In this document: one piece after another, positions 25,953 through 34,801 of the stretch
Numbering within the stretch: position 1 is the stretch's first letter
How the letters are laid out: each line of letters begins with the position of its first letter
Assembly (NCBI GenBank): GCA_031550085.1
Contig: JAVBOY010000004.1
Coordinates: 1 to 64,000 of the forward strand
From: UBA4417 sp031550085
Lineage (GTDB): Bacteria > Bacteroidota > Bacteroidia > Bacteroidales > UBA4417
DNA: 64,000 nucleotides
Direction of reading: 5' to 3'
Translations under genes and position numbers: made by a program
The notes under the pieces: generated by a model
What the model was told of the DNA's origin: nothing
Database searches by the model: none
The model's input: the letters and a program-made list of their open reading frames with translations, nothing else

Positions 25953-28352
25953 TTACTTAATAAACAACACCTTCGCTGTTTTCCGCTGTTCCCCGTTGGG
26001 ATCCGTAGCAAAAATCAAATACACACCTGTAGAAACCCGGTCGCCGTTAAAATTGGTTCCGTCCCATTGGGCTTGACCGCCCGAAACCCGGATTTCTTTC
26101 ACCAATGTTCCGGAAATCGTTGTGATCTTGATGTTCGAATTTTGTACCAACCCCCGGATATAAACGTCGCCACGGTAGGTTTCCCGAACCGGATTGGGAT
26201 ATACGATTAAACTATCATACGTAGGCGATGGGGGAATTTTGTAATCCCTGAAAGCCACAATACCTTCCGAGGTAGCAAAATAAATCATGCCGTCGCTGTC
26301 AATTTTTATGCTGTTGACGCTATTGGAAAGCAAAGGGGAATTTTCAGCTGTAAAATGGTAAACTTGTTTACTTCCATCCTCCGACATCAAATAAACGCCC
26401 GATTTTTCGGTACCGAACCATTTTTCATTATCGCCATTCACGGCAATCGCCTGAACCCGTTCGCCATCAAGCAATGTATGGAGGAAGCCGTCTTCTTCGA
26501 CCTGAACCGGCTGTGCATCCGCCCGGATCGAATCGGTCGTGAAGACACTTTCGGGTGAATAAATCACATACACTCCTTTGTTGCTCCCCAGCCATATTTG
26601 CCCGCTTTGATCCAGCGCCATCGTCGAAATCGGACTATCGGGCAAATTGCCGTACCCCACTCCGATCGTATACATCTTCATTTTATCATCCGTTTTGTTG
26701 GGGATGGTTCCGTTTTCCGAAAACACCAGGATTCCCCGCTTGTTTTCCCGGAGTTCAACCCATTTCTGATTGGCCTGGTCAATGATAATATTCCCGATGT
26801 CGGTCATTCTCAGGCCGATCTTTCCAAAATCGAACGACGTCCAGGCGCCCGAAAGTGTCTTTACGGATAAAGAATTGGTTGCCAAACGATTGCTTGCCCA
26901 CAAATTCCGGTCCGAATCAAAAGCGACTCCGGCAACAAACGTACAGGTGTCTTTCCCTACAACATAATATTGCAACGAACTGTTTTCCCAATCGTATTGT
27001 TTCACAATTTGGCCGTTGTTGCACTCAAAAATCCCGCGACTATACGTTGCCACAAGAGCATGAGTAGGATTATTCGGCTCAATCGCTACGGCCAACAAAT
27101 CGGTAACGCCATCCAATATCGGGTAATTTTGTTTTGAAAACTGCTTCCACGAGGAATTTGAATAGCAGTTGAATTCAGCTTGGTTGTAGAGCGGGACATA
27201 AGAGATATTTTTACCTCCGGCAACCGTCCACAAGGTTTTTCCGCTTACCTCCATAGCATATACCTTTGTGGACAAAGGTCCGTTGATCAGGTATTGTGTC
27301 CCTGTTTTTTCAAGATTTGAAGCATTCGATGCATCCAAGCGCCAAAGCCCTTTGTTGTAATCGGCAATCCAAAGATTTTGATCGGAATCGAGATATGCAT
27401 CACGCGTCCAAATGGTATTTCCATCCGGCTCCACCGGATCGGGGCGGTTGTACGAATAAAAAGAATACTTGAAATTTCCATTGGCATCGAACACCTCTCC
27501 GCCAAACATATCACTGATCACCAAAAGATTACCGCAAACCCGTAAATTTTGGCAGAGCGATTTAAAGTTTCCGCGAAACTGCGTCCAGGTATCGCCGGAT
27601 TTTGCAAAAAGCCGGTCCTGGTCATAGACTCCGTTTGTGTAATTCGCCACGATCTTTCCGCCAAAAGACACAATGAAATTATAGGTTGAATCCGCATATT
27701 GAAGCCCGGTTTCTTTTTCCCAATTGGCAAAATACGCCAAATTGGAATTAGCATTCGCTTTCAAGATGCCTTCATCTGTGGCAGCGTAAAACATATTGGT
27801 CGCTTCGTCAAACGCCAAATCGTTTACGTTGATTTGTGCGCCGTTGGGGCCGATAAAATAAGTATCTTTGGTTTCCTCCTTATCCAGATCGATGACCACA
27901 ATTCCAAAACCGCAAAGCAAGTAAGCATATTTATCTTTCAAAAAAATCCGGTTGATTATTTTGTTGCCCATCATGTCCTTGATTTTGATATCAGGAATAT
28001 TTACGACCGTATTCCCTTTAATCAAATCGATATTTGAGTTCGTGTAGGCTACCACCAACGTTTGCGAGGAGTTGCTGTAAGCGATATCGCTGATTCCGAT
28101 ATCGGAAAGCATCAGGTTCGGAGTCGCTTTGTTGATACGGTTGTTAAAACTATGGTCACTTTTGTCGTAATAGAAAATCCCATAATCGGTGGCGCAATAC
28201 ACTTTATCATTGCCCAACGCTAATACATTGGTCCGGTGATACGGCAAATGGTCGATCCATTGTCCGGTACGGGATGTTTGCGCAAGCAACGGATTACCAA
28301 AAATTGAAAGAATTCCTAAAAGAAAGAAAGTGTAAAAACGTGTGGATATCAT
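25953..28352 (-). CDS. porZ: T9SS component PorZ-like protein with sorting domain
   Basis: A 799-residue secreted protein. The ATG at 28352 gives a signal peptide (ISTRFYTFFLLGILSIFG.., LLAQ); a 12-codon upstream extension is unlikely. Two beta-propeller regions follow, with two-component-regulator-propeller-like motifs (KVYCATDYGIFYYDK, WLGSNKGVYVI, KWFGTEKSGVYLM, IYFATSEGIVAF), then a C-terminal T9SS domain (VYPNPVRETYRGDV..STGVYLIF..KVLFIK). The opening WIDHLPYH and the place next to recO match PorZ, the surface protein that takes part in attaching T9SS cargo to anionic LPS in Porphyromonas. It would serve the other T9SS proteins in this window. Confidence 0.83.
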   Translation of the reverse strand: MISTRFYTFFLLGILSIFGNPLLAQTSRTGQWIDHLPYHRTNVLALGNDKVYCATDYGIFYYDKSDHSFNNRINKATPNLMLSDIGISDIAYSNSSQTLVVAYTNSNIDLIKGNTVVNIPDIKIKDMMGNKIINRIFLKDKYAYLLCGFGIVVIDLDKEETKDTYFIGPNGAQINVNDLAFDEATNMFYAATDEGILKANANSNLAYFANWEKETGLQYADSTYNFIVSFGGKIVANYTNGVYDQDRLFAKSGDTWTQFRGNFKSLCQNLRVCGNLLVISDMFGGEVFDANGNFKYSFYSYNRPDPVEPDGNTIWTRDAYLDSDQNLWIADYNKGLWRLDASNASNLEKTGTQYLINGPLSTKVYAMEVSGKTLWTVAGGKNISYVPLYNQAEFNCYSNSSWKQFSKQNYPILDGVTDLLAVAIEPNNPTHALVATYSRGIFECNNGQIVKQYDWENSSLQYYVVGKDTCTFVAGVAFDSDRNLWASNRLATNSLSVKTLSGAWTSFDFGKIGLRMTDIGNIIIDQANQKWVELRENKRGILVFSENGTIPNKTDDKMKMYTIGVGYGNLPDSPISTMALDQSGQIWLGSNKGVYVIYSPESVFTTDSIRADAQPVQVEEDGFLHTLLDGERVQAIAVNGDNEKWFGTEKSGVYLMSEDGSKQVYHFTAENSPLLSNSVNSIKIDSDGMIYFATSEGIVAFRDYKIPPSPTYDSLIVYPNPVRETYRGDVYIRGLVQNSNIKITTISGTLVKEIRVSGGQAQWDGTNFNGDRVSTGVYLIFATDPNGEQRKTAKVLFIK

Positions 28353-28463
28353 GTATTCTTTTTTTATGACTAAAAAACTCGAAAACAACCGTTTTATTGC
28401 TTAACAAATAAAAATATAAACCAAAGATCGCAATACTTTTACTCCTTTGGATAACACTTCGGC

Positions 28464-29759
28464 TTAAGCAAGCACTCCGAATAAATCGAAGTTGTCGGAG
28501 GATGTAATTTTGATGTCCGAAAATTCGCCGATCCGGCAATTTTCGGTAAGCGGAACCAGCACCTCGCCATCTACTTCGGGCGAATCAAATTCGGTGCGCC
28601 CGACAAAGTACTCGCCGTCGATCCGGTCCACCAATACCTTAAACGTTTTTCCGATTTTTTGCTGATCCAACTGGTCGGCAATGTGTTGCTGCACTTCCAT
28701 CAACTCGGCGGCGCGTTCATTCTTCAATTCGTCCGGAACGTTGTCGTCCAGTTTGCAAGCCGGCGTATTTTCTTCTTCCGAATAGGTAAACACGCCCACC
28801 CGGTCAAATTTTACTTCCCGGATAAAATCGAGCAATTCGCCGAATTCCTGCTCCGTTTCACCGGGATAACCGACGATAAAAGCCGTACGAAGCGCAGCTC
28901 CGGGCAACTTTTTACGGAATTTTTCAATCAACCGGACAGTTTCCTCTTTGGTTACGCCCCGCCGCATGGATTTCAAAATCCGGTCGCTGATGTGTTGCAA
29001 TGGAATATCAATGTAGTTGCATACGTCGGAATGCGAGGTGATGATTTCGAAAAGCTCTTCGGGAAAATTGTTCGGATACAAATAATGCAAGCGGATCCAG
29101 TCGAATCGCTTTAATGCACTGAGTTTTTCGACCAATTGCGGCAACATCTTTTTTTGATCCGAATCGATTCCGTAATACGTCAGATCTTGCGCCACCAGCA
29201 GCAATTCTTTCACACCGCCTTGGGCCAGCAGTTCTGCTTCCTGTAAAATGGCTTCCATGGGACGTGACACATGGGGGCCGCGAATTTTCGGAATGGCGCA
29301 AAACGAGCAACTCCGGTCGCAGCCTTCAGCAATTTTCAGGTAGGCGTAGTGTGGCGGAGTCGTCAATACCCGTTCGCAAAGCAATTTGGAGCGGTATTCC
29401 CCGCCTATTTTTTTTACAATAAACTCCAAATCGTTTACGCCAAAAAATTGCCCGACTTCGGGAATCTCTTTTGCCAACTGCTCCTTGTAACGTTCCGACA
29501 AACATCCCATCACATAAACCTCCTTGATTTTTCCCCGCTTTTTTTCTTCAACATACGAAAGGATGGTGTCTATGGATTCCTCTTTGGCATCGTGGATAAA
29601 TCCGCAAGTATTGATAACGACCGTATCGGCCTTGCCTTTGTCTTGTTCTTTCAGTATTTTGATGTTGTTTAATTTCAGTTGTCCCATCAAAACCTCGCTG
29701 TCTACCATATTTTTGGCGCAGCCCAGGGTAACGATGCGCACGCTTTGGCTATCTCTCAT
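28464..29759 (-). CDS. rimO: Ribosomal protein S12 methylthiotransferase RimO
   Basis: A 431-residue radical-SAM enzyme that adds a methylthio group to the conserved Asp of ribosomal protein S12. The N-terminal UPF0004 domain carries the auxiliary cluster ligands C14 (LGCAKN), C52 (NTCGF) and C86 (MGCLSE). The radical SAM cluster uses C147, C151 and C154 (CDRSCSFC), followed by IPKIRGPHVSRP, which separates RimO from MiaB. A TRAM domain fills the last ~70 residues. It has a perfect upstream promoter and is probably the first gene of a unit continuing into porZ. Confidence 0.95.
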   Translation of the reverse strand: MRDSQSVRIVTLGCAKNMVDSEVLMGQLKLNNIKILKEQDKGKADTVVINTCGFIHDAKEESIDTILSYVEEKKRGKIKEVYVMGCLSERYKEQLAKEIPEVGQFFGVNDLEFIVKKIGGEYRSKLLCERVLTTPPHYAYLKIAEGCDRSCSFCAIPKIRGPHVSRPMEAILQEAELLAQGGVKELLLVAQDLTYYGIDSDQKKMLPQLVEKLSALKRFDWIRLHYLYPNNFPEELFEIITSHSDVCNYIDIPLQHISDRILKSMRRGVTKEETVRLIEKFRKKLPGAALRTAFIVGYPGETEQEFGELLDFIREVKFDRVGVFTYSEEENTPACKLDDNVPDELKNERAAELMEVQQHIADQLDQQKIGKTFKVLVDRIDGEYFVGRTEFDSPEVDGEVLVPLTENCRIGEFSDIKITSSDNFDLFGVLA

Positions 29760-29793
29760 TTCTTTTTATTTATCCTTTTCAATATTTGGAGCG

Positions 29794-29825
29794 CAAAATT
29801 ATCGGATTACAAAGAGTTGCGCAAA
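29794..29825 (-). promoter_or_regulatory. Perfect Bacteroidota promoter of rimO
   Basis: On the minus strand, TTTG (29825-29822), 20-nt spacer, TAATTTTG (29801-29794). The rimO ATG lies 34 nt downstream. Confidence 0.8.
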
Positions 29826-29916
29826 TTTTTTACAATCATTTAATTTTTAATACATTGAAATTGGGATACAATAAAATTTGTTAATTCCTTGTTATCAAGG
29901 AAAAAGTATTCTTCCC

Positions 29917-31470
29917 ATGAACAAAAACCAAAACCTGTTAATCGTCTTTCTTGCCGGCATCGTGTTTACCGCAGTATTTTATCATCAAATGCTGGGATTC
30001 AATTTGTTTTTATACAACATTTTAATTCTTTTTCTATTACTTTTTGTTTACAAAAGCATTCATTTAAAAAACAAAGCCCATTTGGTACTGGCAGCGGGTA
30101 CGTTTTTAACGGCCGTGGGAACATTGGTTCATGCATCGGCTTTTGTCATTACCCTGAATATCCTGTCGCTTATCGCTTTGTTCGGCACGACCAACAACGG
30201 CAAACTGAAAAATCTGGTAAATGTCGCTTTTGCAGGAGTGATTCAATTTTTTCTGGGAATTATTTTTGTTTTTCAAAACAACCAACCGATTTCCCGTAAA
30301 GAAACCAAATCGTATCCTTCGTTTGTCAAGTGGCTGACGTATGGGTTGATTCCTTTGGCGTTGGTGATTCTTTTCGCGCTCCTGTACGTCAATGCCAGTT
30401 CAAAATTCCGGGAAATGTTCCGTTTTGTTCCCGACTTCTTCGATTACGTATTCAAGCAGATCAATTTTCCGATGTGCCTGTTGTTCCTTTTCGGATTTAT
30501 GATTGCGGCGGCATTTTTCACGAAAACCCAAGTTATCCAACTGTTCGGCGAACCCGAAACCGATGCCCTACGTCGCAAACGAAACCCAAACTACTTAGGA
30601 AAAATAACCGGATTGACATCCGAATTCCGGATTGCCGTGCTTAGCTTCATTGCATTGAATGTGTTGTTGTTTATTTTCAATTGTGTGGATATTTGGACGG
30701 TGTGGATCAACTTTAGCTGGGATGGCGCTTTGCTCAAGGAATTTGTTCACGAAGGAACGTATACCCTTATTTTCACGCTGGGGCTTTCCCTCCTTTTGGT
30801 TTTGATTTTCTTCCGCAAGAATCTGAATTTTTATTCCAAAAACAAATCGTTGAAAATACTTGCAAATACCTGGATCATCCAAAACGCCATCTTAGCCGTT
30901 TCGGTGCTGATCCGCAATTTGCATTATATCAACTATTACAATCTGGCTTATTTACGTATTGGCGTTCTGATGTTCCTAATCCTTGTGTTTGTGGGACTGA
31001 TAAGTGTATTTTTGAAAATAAATTGCACTAAAAATTTTGCTTACCTGATGCGTATCAACGCATTGGCTGCCTATCTCGTGTTGGCCGGATTTTCGTTACC
31101 GGATTGGGATGTGATCATTGCCAAATTCAATTTCAGCCGTTCCGACAAGGCTCTGGTGCATTTGAGTTTCCTGTCCGGCTTGGATCAAAAAGCGCTTCCC
31201 TATTTAATCAAAACCGAGGCCGAGTTAGCCGAAAACGATCCCGTCGTGGAACGCATCGGCCGCAAAGATGCCCGCATGAGCCAGCCGGAGTATATCGAAT
31301 GTATTGAAAAGCGAATACAGAATTTTCTACTCGCTTATCCCCAACGAACTTTTTTGGAATGGAATTATGCTGATTGGAAAGCCTATCAAAAACTACGGAC
31401 AAAAATAAAACCGGCTGAGAATAAGCCGGTTCCGTTAAATTCAAACGATACGGCGGTTTCTCCTCAGTGA
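29917..31470 (+). CDS. Polytopic membrane protein (DUF4153/DUF4173-like)
   Basis: A 517-residue integral membrane protein with about 12 hydrophobic segments. The ATG at 29917 (MNKNQNLLIVFLAGIVF) is preferred over a start 13 codons upstream, since it puts the first membrane segment at the N-terminus. The arrangement of membrane pairs around EFVHEGTYTLIFTLGLSLLL and LRIGVLMFLILVFVGL resembles the DUF4153/DUF4173 family of unknown function. A soluble tail of about 120 residues follows the last segment. Its end overlaps the convergent ftsY by 7 bases. No partner or substrate can be named. Confidence 0.72.
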   Translation: MNKNQNLLIVFLAGIVFTAVFYHQMLGFNLFLYNILILFLLLFVYKSIHLKNKAHLVLAAGTFLTAVGTLVHASAFVITLNILSLIALFGTTNNGKLKNLVNVAFAGVIQFFLGIIFVFQNNQPISRKETKSYPSFVKWLTYGLIPLALVILFALLYVNASSKFREMFRFVPDFFDYVFKQINFPMCLLFLFGFMIAAAFFTKTQVIQLFGEPETDALRRKRNPNYLGKITGLTSEFRIAVLSFIALNVLLFIFNCVDIWTVWINFSWDGALLKEFVHEGTYTLIFTLGLSLLLVLIFFRKNLNFYSKNKSLKILANTWIIQNAILAVSVLIRNLHYINYYNLAYLRIGVLMFLILVFVGLISVFLKINCTKNFAYLMRINALAAYLVLAGFSLPDWDVIIAKFNFSRSDKALVHLSFLSGLDQKALPYLIKTEAELAENDPVVERIGRKDARMSQPEYIECIEKRIQNFLLAYPQRTFLEWNYADWKAYQKLRTKIKPAENKPVPLNSNDTAVSPQ

Positions 31471-32417
31471 AACAGCGAATCCACAAATTCGTTTTTATCG
31501 AACAATTGTAAGTCGGTCATTTTTTCGCCCAAGCCAATGTAGCGCACCGGTACTTTAAACTGGTCGCTGATCCCGATTACCACACCGCCCTTTGCCGTTC
31601 CGTCGAGTTTGGTCAATGCCAAGCCCGTTACATCGGTGACTGCCGTAAATTGTTTGGCTTGTTCTATGGCATTTTGCCCGGTGGAAGCATCGAGTACCAA
31701 AAGTACTTCGTGGGGTGCATCGGGCAATACTTTCTGCATGACATTCTTAATCTTGCCCAGCTCGTTCATCAGGTTGACTTTGTTGTGCAAGCGTCCAGCC
31801 GTGTCGATAATAACGACATCCGCATTGCGGGATACGGCTGATTTTAACGTATCAAAAGCTACGGAAGCAGGATCGGAACCCATTTGCTGCTTGATAATTG
31901 GCACCTGGGTCCGTTCGGCCCAGATGGTAAGCTGGTCGATGGCCGCCGCACGAAACGTGTCGGCTGCGCCCAACAACACGCTTTTTCCGGCTTCTTTAAA
32001 TTGATAAGCCAACTTGCCGATGGTGGTGGTTTTTCCCACGCCATTCACCCCCACAACCAAAATAACATAGGGGGTTTCCCGTTTGGGAAAATCAAAAGGC
32101 AGGAAATTACCCGAATCCTGTTCGGCCAACAAAGTGGCTATTTCTTCACGCAAAATGGCATTCAGTTCACTGGTACCCAAAAACTTATCGCGGGCTACAC
32201 GTTGCTGGATGCGTTCAATGATTTTCAAAGTTGTGGAAACACCCACATCGGAAGTGACCAATATTTCTTCCAGGTTATCGAGCACTTCGTCATCGACCTT
32301 CGATTTGCCGACGATGGCTTTCGAAATCCGTGAGAACAAACCGGAGCGGGTTTTTTCCAAGCCTTGCTCCAAAGTGTCCTTATCTTCTTTCTTTTTAAAA
32401 AAGGAAAAAACGCTCAT
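31464..32417 (-). CDS. ftsY: Signal recognition particle receptor FtsY
   Basis: A 317-residue SRP receptor GTPase that docks ribosome-SRP complexes at the inner membrane for co-translational insertion. The short N-domain starts with a basic stretch (FSFFKKKEDK) instead of the long acidic A-domain of E. coli FtsY. G-domain motifs: GVNGVGKTT (123-131), DTFRAA (153-158), DTAGR (205-209) and TKLDGTAKGG (269-278), with the final GLGE..DL.LF segment. Normal for Bacteroidota. It follows DUF4295 on the same strand after 103 bases with a terminator-like hairpin between, so read-through or an internal promoter supplies it. Confidence 0.95.
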   Translation of the reverse strand: MSVFSFFKKKEDKDTLEQGLEKTRSGLFSRISKAIVGKSKVDDEVLDNLEEILVTSDVGVSTTLKIIERIQQRVARDKFLGTSELNAILREEIATLLAEQDSGNFLPFDFPKRETPYVILVVGVNGVGKTTTIGKLAYQFKEAGKSVLLGAADTFRAAAIDQLTIWAERTQVPIIKQQMGSDPASVAFDTLKSAVSRNADVVIIDTAGRLHNKVNLMNELGKIKNVMQKVLPDAPHEVLLVLDASTGQNAIEQAKQFTAVTDVTGLALTKLDGTAKGGVVIGISDQFKVPVRYIGLGEKMTDLQLFDKNEFVDSLFH

Positions 32418-32462
32418 TTCAGTTTGGTATTTGGTAGTACTGGCTAAATTACAACATTCTGC

Positions 32463-32498
32463 AAAAAAAAACGGCTTTTTCTAAAAAAGAAAAAGCCT
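32463..32498 (-). terminator. Terminator or attenuator between DUF4295 and ftsY
   Basis: On the minus strand, GGCTTTTTCT pairs with AGAAAAAGCC around a T-rich loop, followed by a nine-base T run. It may set a lower level for ftsY than for the ribosomal genes. Confidence 0.65.
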
Positions 32499-32520
32499 TG
32501 CAATACGATATTCAGAGCAA

Positions 32521-32676
32521 TTATTTCTTTGCTAAATAATCTTTTACTTGATCGTTCGGAACAATTTTTTCTTCGAATGCATAAGCCCCGGTTTTGGGCG
32601 AACGCACCATACGGATTACTTTCGCAAAGTCTTTACCGGTCGAAGTACGCAGGGTTGCAACAGTTTTTTTTGCCAT
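32521..32676 (-). CDS. DUF4295 small ribosome-associated protein
   Basis: A 51-residue basic protein (MAKKTVATLRTSTGKDFAKV.., ending VKDYLAKK). The sequence, length and place between rpmG and ftsY identify the Bacteroidota-specific DUF4295 family. I recall that a protein of this kind was seen in the Flavobacterium johnsoniae ribosome structure and named bL38; I believe it is this family but cannot confirm that here. It starts 11 bases after the rpmG stop, so the two are co-transcribed from the promoter at 32907-32937. Confidence 0.88.
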   Translation of the reverse strand: MAKKTVATLRTSTGKDFAKVIRMVRSPKTGAYAFEEKIVPNDQVKDYLAKK

Positions 32677-32687
32677 GGTTTAAAGGA

Positions 32688-32876
32688 TTATTTAATTTCG
32701 CGGTGAACGGTTACTTTTTTCAAAATGGGGTTGTATTTTTTCAACTCCAAACGTTCGGGCGTATTCTTTTTATTTTTAACGGTGATATAGCGCGATGTGC
32801 CGGGCATACCACTTGTTTTATGTTCGGTGCACTCCATGATCACCTGGATGCGTGCTTCTTTGGTTTTCTTTGCCAT
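32688..32876 (-). CDS. rpmG: 50S ribosomal protein L33
   Basis: A 62-residue protein matching bL33: the start AKKTKEARIQVIMECTEHK, then SRYITVKNKKNTPERLELKKY and the end KKVTVHREIK. Only one Cys remains, so this is the zinc-free form. In many Bacteroidota rpmB (L28) precedes rpmG directly. Here a perfect promoter lies 31 bases upstream, and beyond it come repeats and an accessory island, so rpmB is elsewhere. DUF4295 follows after 11 bases. Confidence 0.95.
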   Translation of the reverse strand: MAKKTKEARIQVIMECTEHKTSGMPGTSRYITVKNKKNTPERLELKKYNPILKKVTVHREIK

Positions 32877-32906
32877 TTTTACCGGATCTTTTTTATTTCA
32901 GGGGTG

Positions 32907-32937
32907 CAAAGTTAGAGTTTCTTTTTGAATCTGCAAA
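32907..32937 (-). promoter_or_regulatory. Perfect Bacteroidota promoter of rpmG-DUF4295
   Basis: On the minus strand, TTTG (32937-32934), 19-nt spacer, TAACTTTG (32914-32907). The rpmG ATG is 31 nt downstream. Confidence 0.82.
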
Positions 32938-32977
32938 GAGTCATGGAAAATATTTTCAAAAATCGTTTTTAGTTTCC

Positions 32978-33084
32978 GGAAAACACGCCTTCTCGTTGTT
33001 TTCCCCTCCGAAATGTATTTTGTTTGTTTTCCCCTCTGGAAAGCACGCTGTTTGTTTTCTCCTTTGGGAGGGGGTTCGGAGGAG
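32978..33084. repeat. Short tandem repeats and GGAGG palindrome beside the DUF559 gene
   Basis: Three imperfect units of about 28-32 bases share TTTGTTTTCCCCTC and GGAAAGCACGC-like parts (near 32978-33009, 33010-33037 and 33038-33065). They run into a CTCCTTTGGGAG hairpin and a GGGGGTTCGGAGGAG segment. Confidence 0.55.
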
Positions 33085-33126
33085 TAAAAACACCCCCGCC
33101 CTTCGGGCACCCCTGAAAGCGGGGGA
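33085..33126 (-). terminator. Terminator of the DUF559 gene
   Basis: On the minus strand, CCCCCGC pairs with GCGGGGG around an inner GCCC/GGGC hairpin, followed by TGTTTTTA. It begins 4 bases after the stop codon. Confidence 0.65.
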
Positions 33127-33129
33127 CAG

Positions 33130-33495
33130 TTAGCTGCAATTCTTTTCGAGTTCCTGCATCGTTTGTTCGATAATGCCGATTACTTGATCTATATGTCTCA
33201 AAACTTCTTCATCCTTAAAGCGTAATACCGTATATCCCAAACCTTGCAAATAGGCTTCTTTTTTCTGGTCTTTGAGTTGAGTTTCTTCAAACAAGTGTGT
33301 ATACGCATCCACTTCAATAACAAGCATTAATTCGAGACACACAAAGCCAACGATATACCAACCGATCGGACGTTGCCGCCGAAATCCATATCCCTGCATT
33401 CTTTTGGCTCGTAATGCATATTTCCATAAACAGGATTTGTCGTTGGCGCAACACACCAAATCGGAGAAGACACCCCTGCTAGGGAAAATAATCAT
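33130..33495 (-). pseudogene. DUF559 (Vsr/PD-(D/E)XK-type) nuclease, probably degenerate
   Basis: A 121-residue frame. Residues 23-114 match DUF559 well: CLWKYALRAKRMQGYGFRRQ (22-41), PIGWYIVGFVCLELMLVIEV (43-62), H67, and LGYTVLRFKDEEVL (86-99). The N-terminal ~20 residues do not fit the family (MIIFPSRGVFSDLVCCANDK where a helical ELRKNxTxAE segment is expected). The usual Asp of the IxDF motif is Gly (G50), which should remove a metal ligand; E61 and D63 remain. Its 5' end touches the -7 element of the divergent ATPase gene. Either a decayed nuclease or one kept for a non-catalytic role. Confidence 0.7.
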
Positions 33496-33503
33496 TATCT
33501 TTG
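33496..33503 (+). promoter_or_regulatory. -7 element of the ATPase/partner operon
   Basis: TATCTTTG fits TAnnTTTG and lies 20 nt before the ATG at 33524. No TTTG at -33. It abuts the start codon of the DUF559 frame on the other strand. Confidence 0.55.
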
Positions 33504-33523
33504 CAGTTTAATTGGGAAAGCTT

Positions 33524-34801
33524 ATGGCTCATTTGATAATTCAAAATCTAGGTGCAATTAGCAATATTGATATTGTTTTAAACAAGGTCAATATATTTAT
33601 TGGGCCTCAAAGTAGTGGAAAAAGTACCATTGCCAAAGTCATTAGTTATTGTCAATGGGTGGAAAAACGCTGCATATTGGATGGCGAATACAATGAAGAT
33701 TTTGCAGAAAAATTCATGGAATTTCATAGGATAAGTGACTCTTACTTCCATGATGATTCTTACATAAAATACGAAAGTGATAGTATTTTTATTGAATACA
33801 AAGGACGTTCGCATAAACAAACTATTGAAAAAACAAATGATGGTTTATCCTATAAAAATTCTAAAAATATTTATATACCAGCAGAACGTAACTTTGTGTC
33901 TGCGATTGATAATCTTAGAAAGTACAAAAGAACTAATGACAATATTATGAACTTTGTCTATGATTGGGCAGAAGTTCGAGATAATTATCCATCTGAAAAT
34001 AAATATTCTGTTTTAGATTTAAATGTTTCATATTACTACATCCTAGATTCTGATACAGACATGTTACTTCTAAACGAAGGACAAAAAGAACTAAAGTTAA
34101 ATTATGCATCCAGTGGTTTGCAATCATTAATTCCATTATTATTGCCATTGGAATATATGACGGGAAAATTGTTTGATATAAAAAATACAGAATCTGTTGA
34201 TGAAAAATCAGAAATACTAAATATATTCTCTAAATATTTCAGCCAAGTTTTTGATGAAACTAGAAGAAAGGAAATAAGTGAACAATTACAAGAAGAAGCC
34301 AAAACAAATAGAAAAAGTTTTAGCATTAGTTTAAAAAATGAAGAGACTGAAAAACTATACGATATTCTAAGAAGACGTAGAGAGTATCACTTTTCTCAAT
34401 TTATTTTTGAAGAACCTGAACAAAACCTATTTCCTAAAACACAAAGGGATTTGGTATATTACATGCTTCAAAAAATAACAGCTGAAAGTCGAGACCACAG
34501 GCTGTTACTTACTACTCATAGCCCTTTTATTTTACAGGCTTTCAACAATTGCATGATGGGCTATTTGGTAAAAGATAAAATGCCACAGGATGAGCAAAAA
34601 GAATTGCTCAATAATATTTCATATATAAATCCATCATTGGTTTCAGCGTACGAAATTACAAAAGAAGGGACATTAAAATCCATCCAAAACGAAAAAACAG
34701 GAACAATCGGAAAACATTATTTCAACAGAATGACAAACGAAATAATGAATGAATATTATGACATGTTGAATTATTTGGATATTGATGACAATGAAAAGTA
34801 A
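33524..34801 (+). CDS. AAA/ABC-type ATPase, possible defence component
   Basis: A 425-residue ATPase of the AAA_15/AAA_21 (OLD/SMC-like) sort. Walker A is GPQSSGKST (27-35). YIPAER (117-122) is the conserved strand after it, SSGLQS (196-201) stands at the ABC-signature position, FIFEEPEQNLFP (293-304) is Walker B with D-loop, and THSPF (331-335) is the switch His. A charged helical insert lies at about 225-290. No TOPRIM domain is visible at the C-terminus, unlike OLD nucleases. Base composition is much more AT-rich than neighbours (16 G/C in 33841-33900 against 30 in 36121-36180). It overlaps the next gene by 17 bases. ATPases of this family drive several two-gene antiphage systems; that role here is inference. 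Confidence 0.78.
   Translation: MAHLIIQNLGAISNIDIVLNKVNIFIGPQSSGKSTIAKVISYCQWVEKRCILDGEYNEDFAEKFMEFHRISDSYFHDDSYIKYESDSIFIEYKGRSHKQTIEKTNDGLSYKNSKNIYIPAERNFVSAIDNLRKYKRTNDNIMNFVYDWAEVRDNYPSENKYSVLDLNVSYYYILDSDTDMLLLNEGQKELKLNYASSGLQSLIPLLLPLEYMTGKLFDIKNTESVDEKSEILNIFSKYFSQVFDETRRKEISEQLQEEAKTNRKSFSISLKNEETEKLYDILRRRREYHFSQFIFEEPEQNLFPKTQRDLVYYMLQKITAESRDHRLLLTTHSPFILQAFNNCMMGYLVKDKMPQDEQKELLNNISYINPSLVSAYEITKEGTLKSIQNEKTGTIGKHYFNRMTNEIMNEYYDMLNYLDIDDNEK

Noticed and set aside
32877..33129. Search for rpmB next to rpmG
   Set aside because: No frame with L28 motifs is present; the stretch holds a promoter, short repeats and a terminator.
33524..34801. Calling the ATPase an OLD-family nuclease or a RecF paralogue
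   Set aside because: No TOPRIM motifs at the C-terminus, and the RecF hallmark segments are absent.
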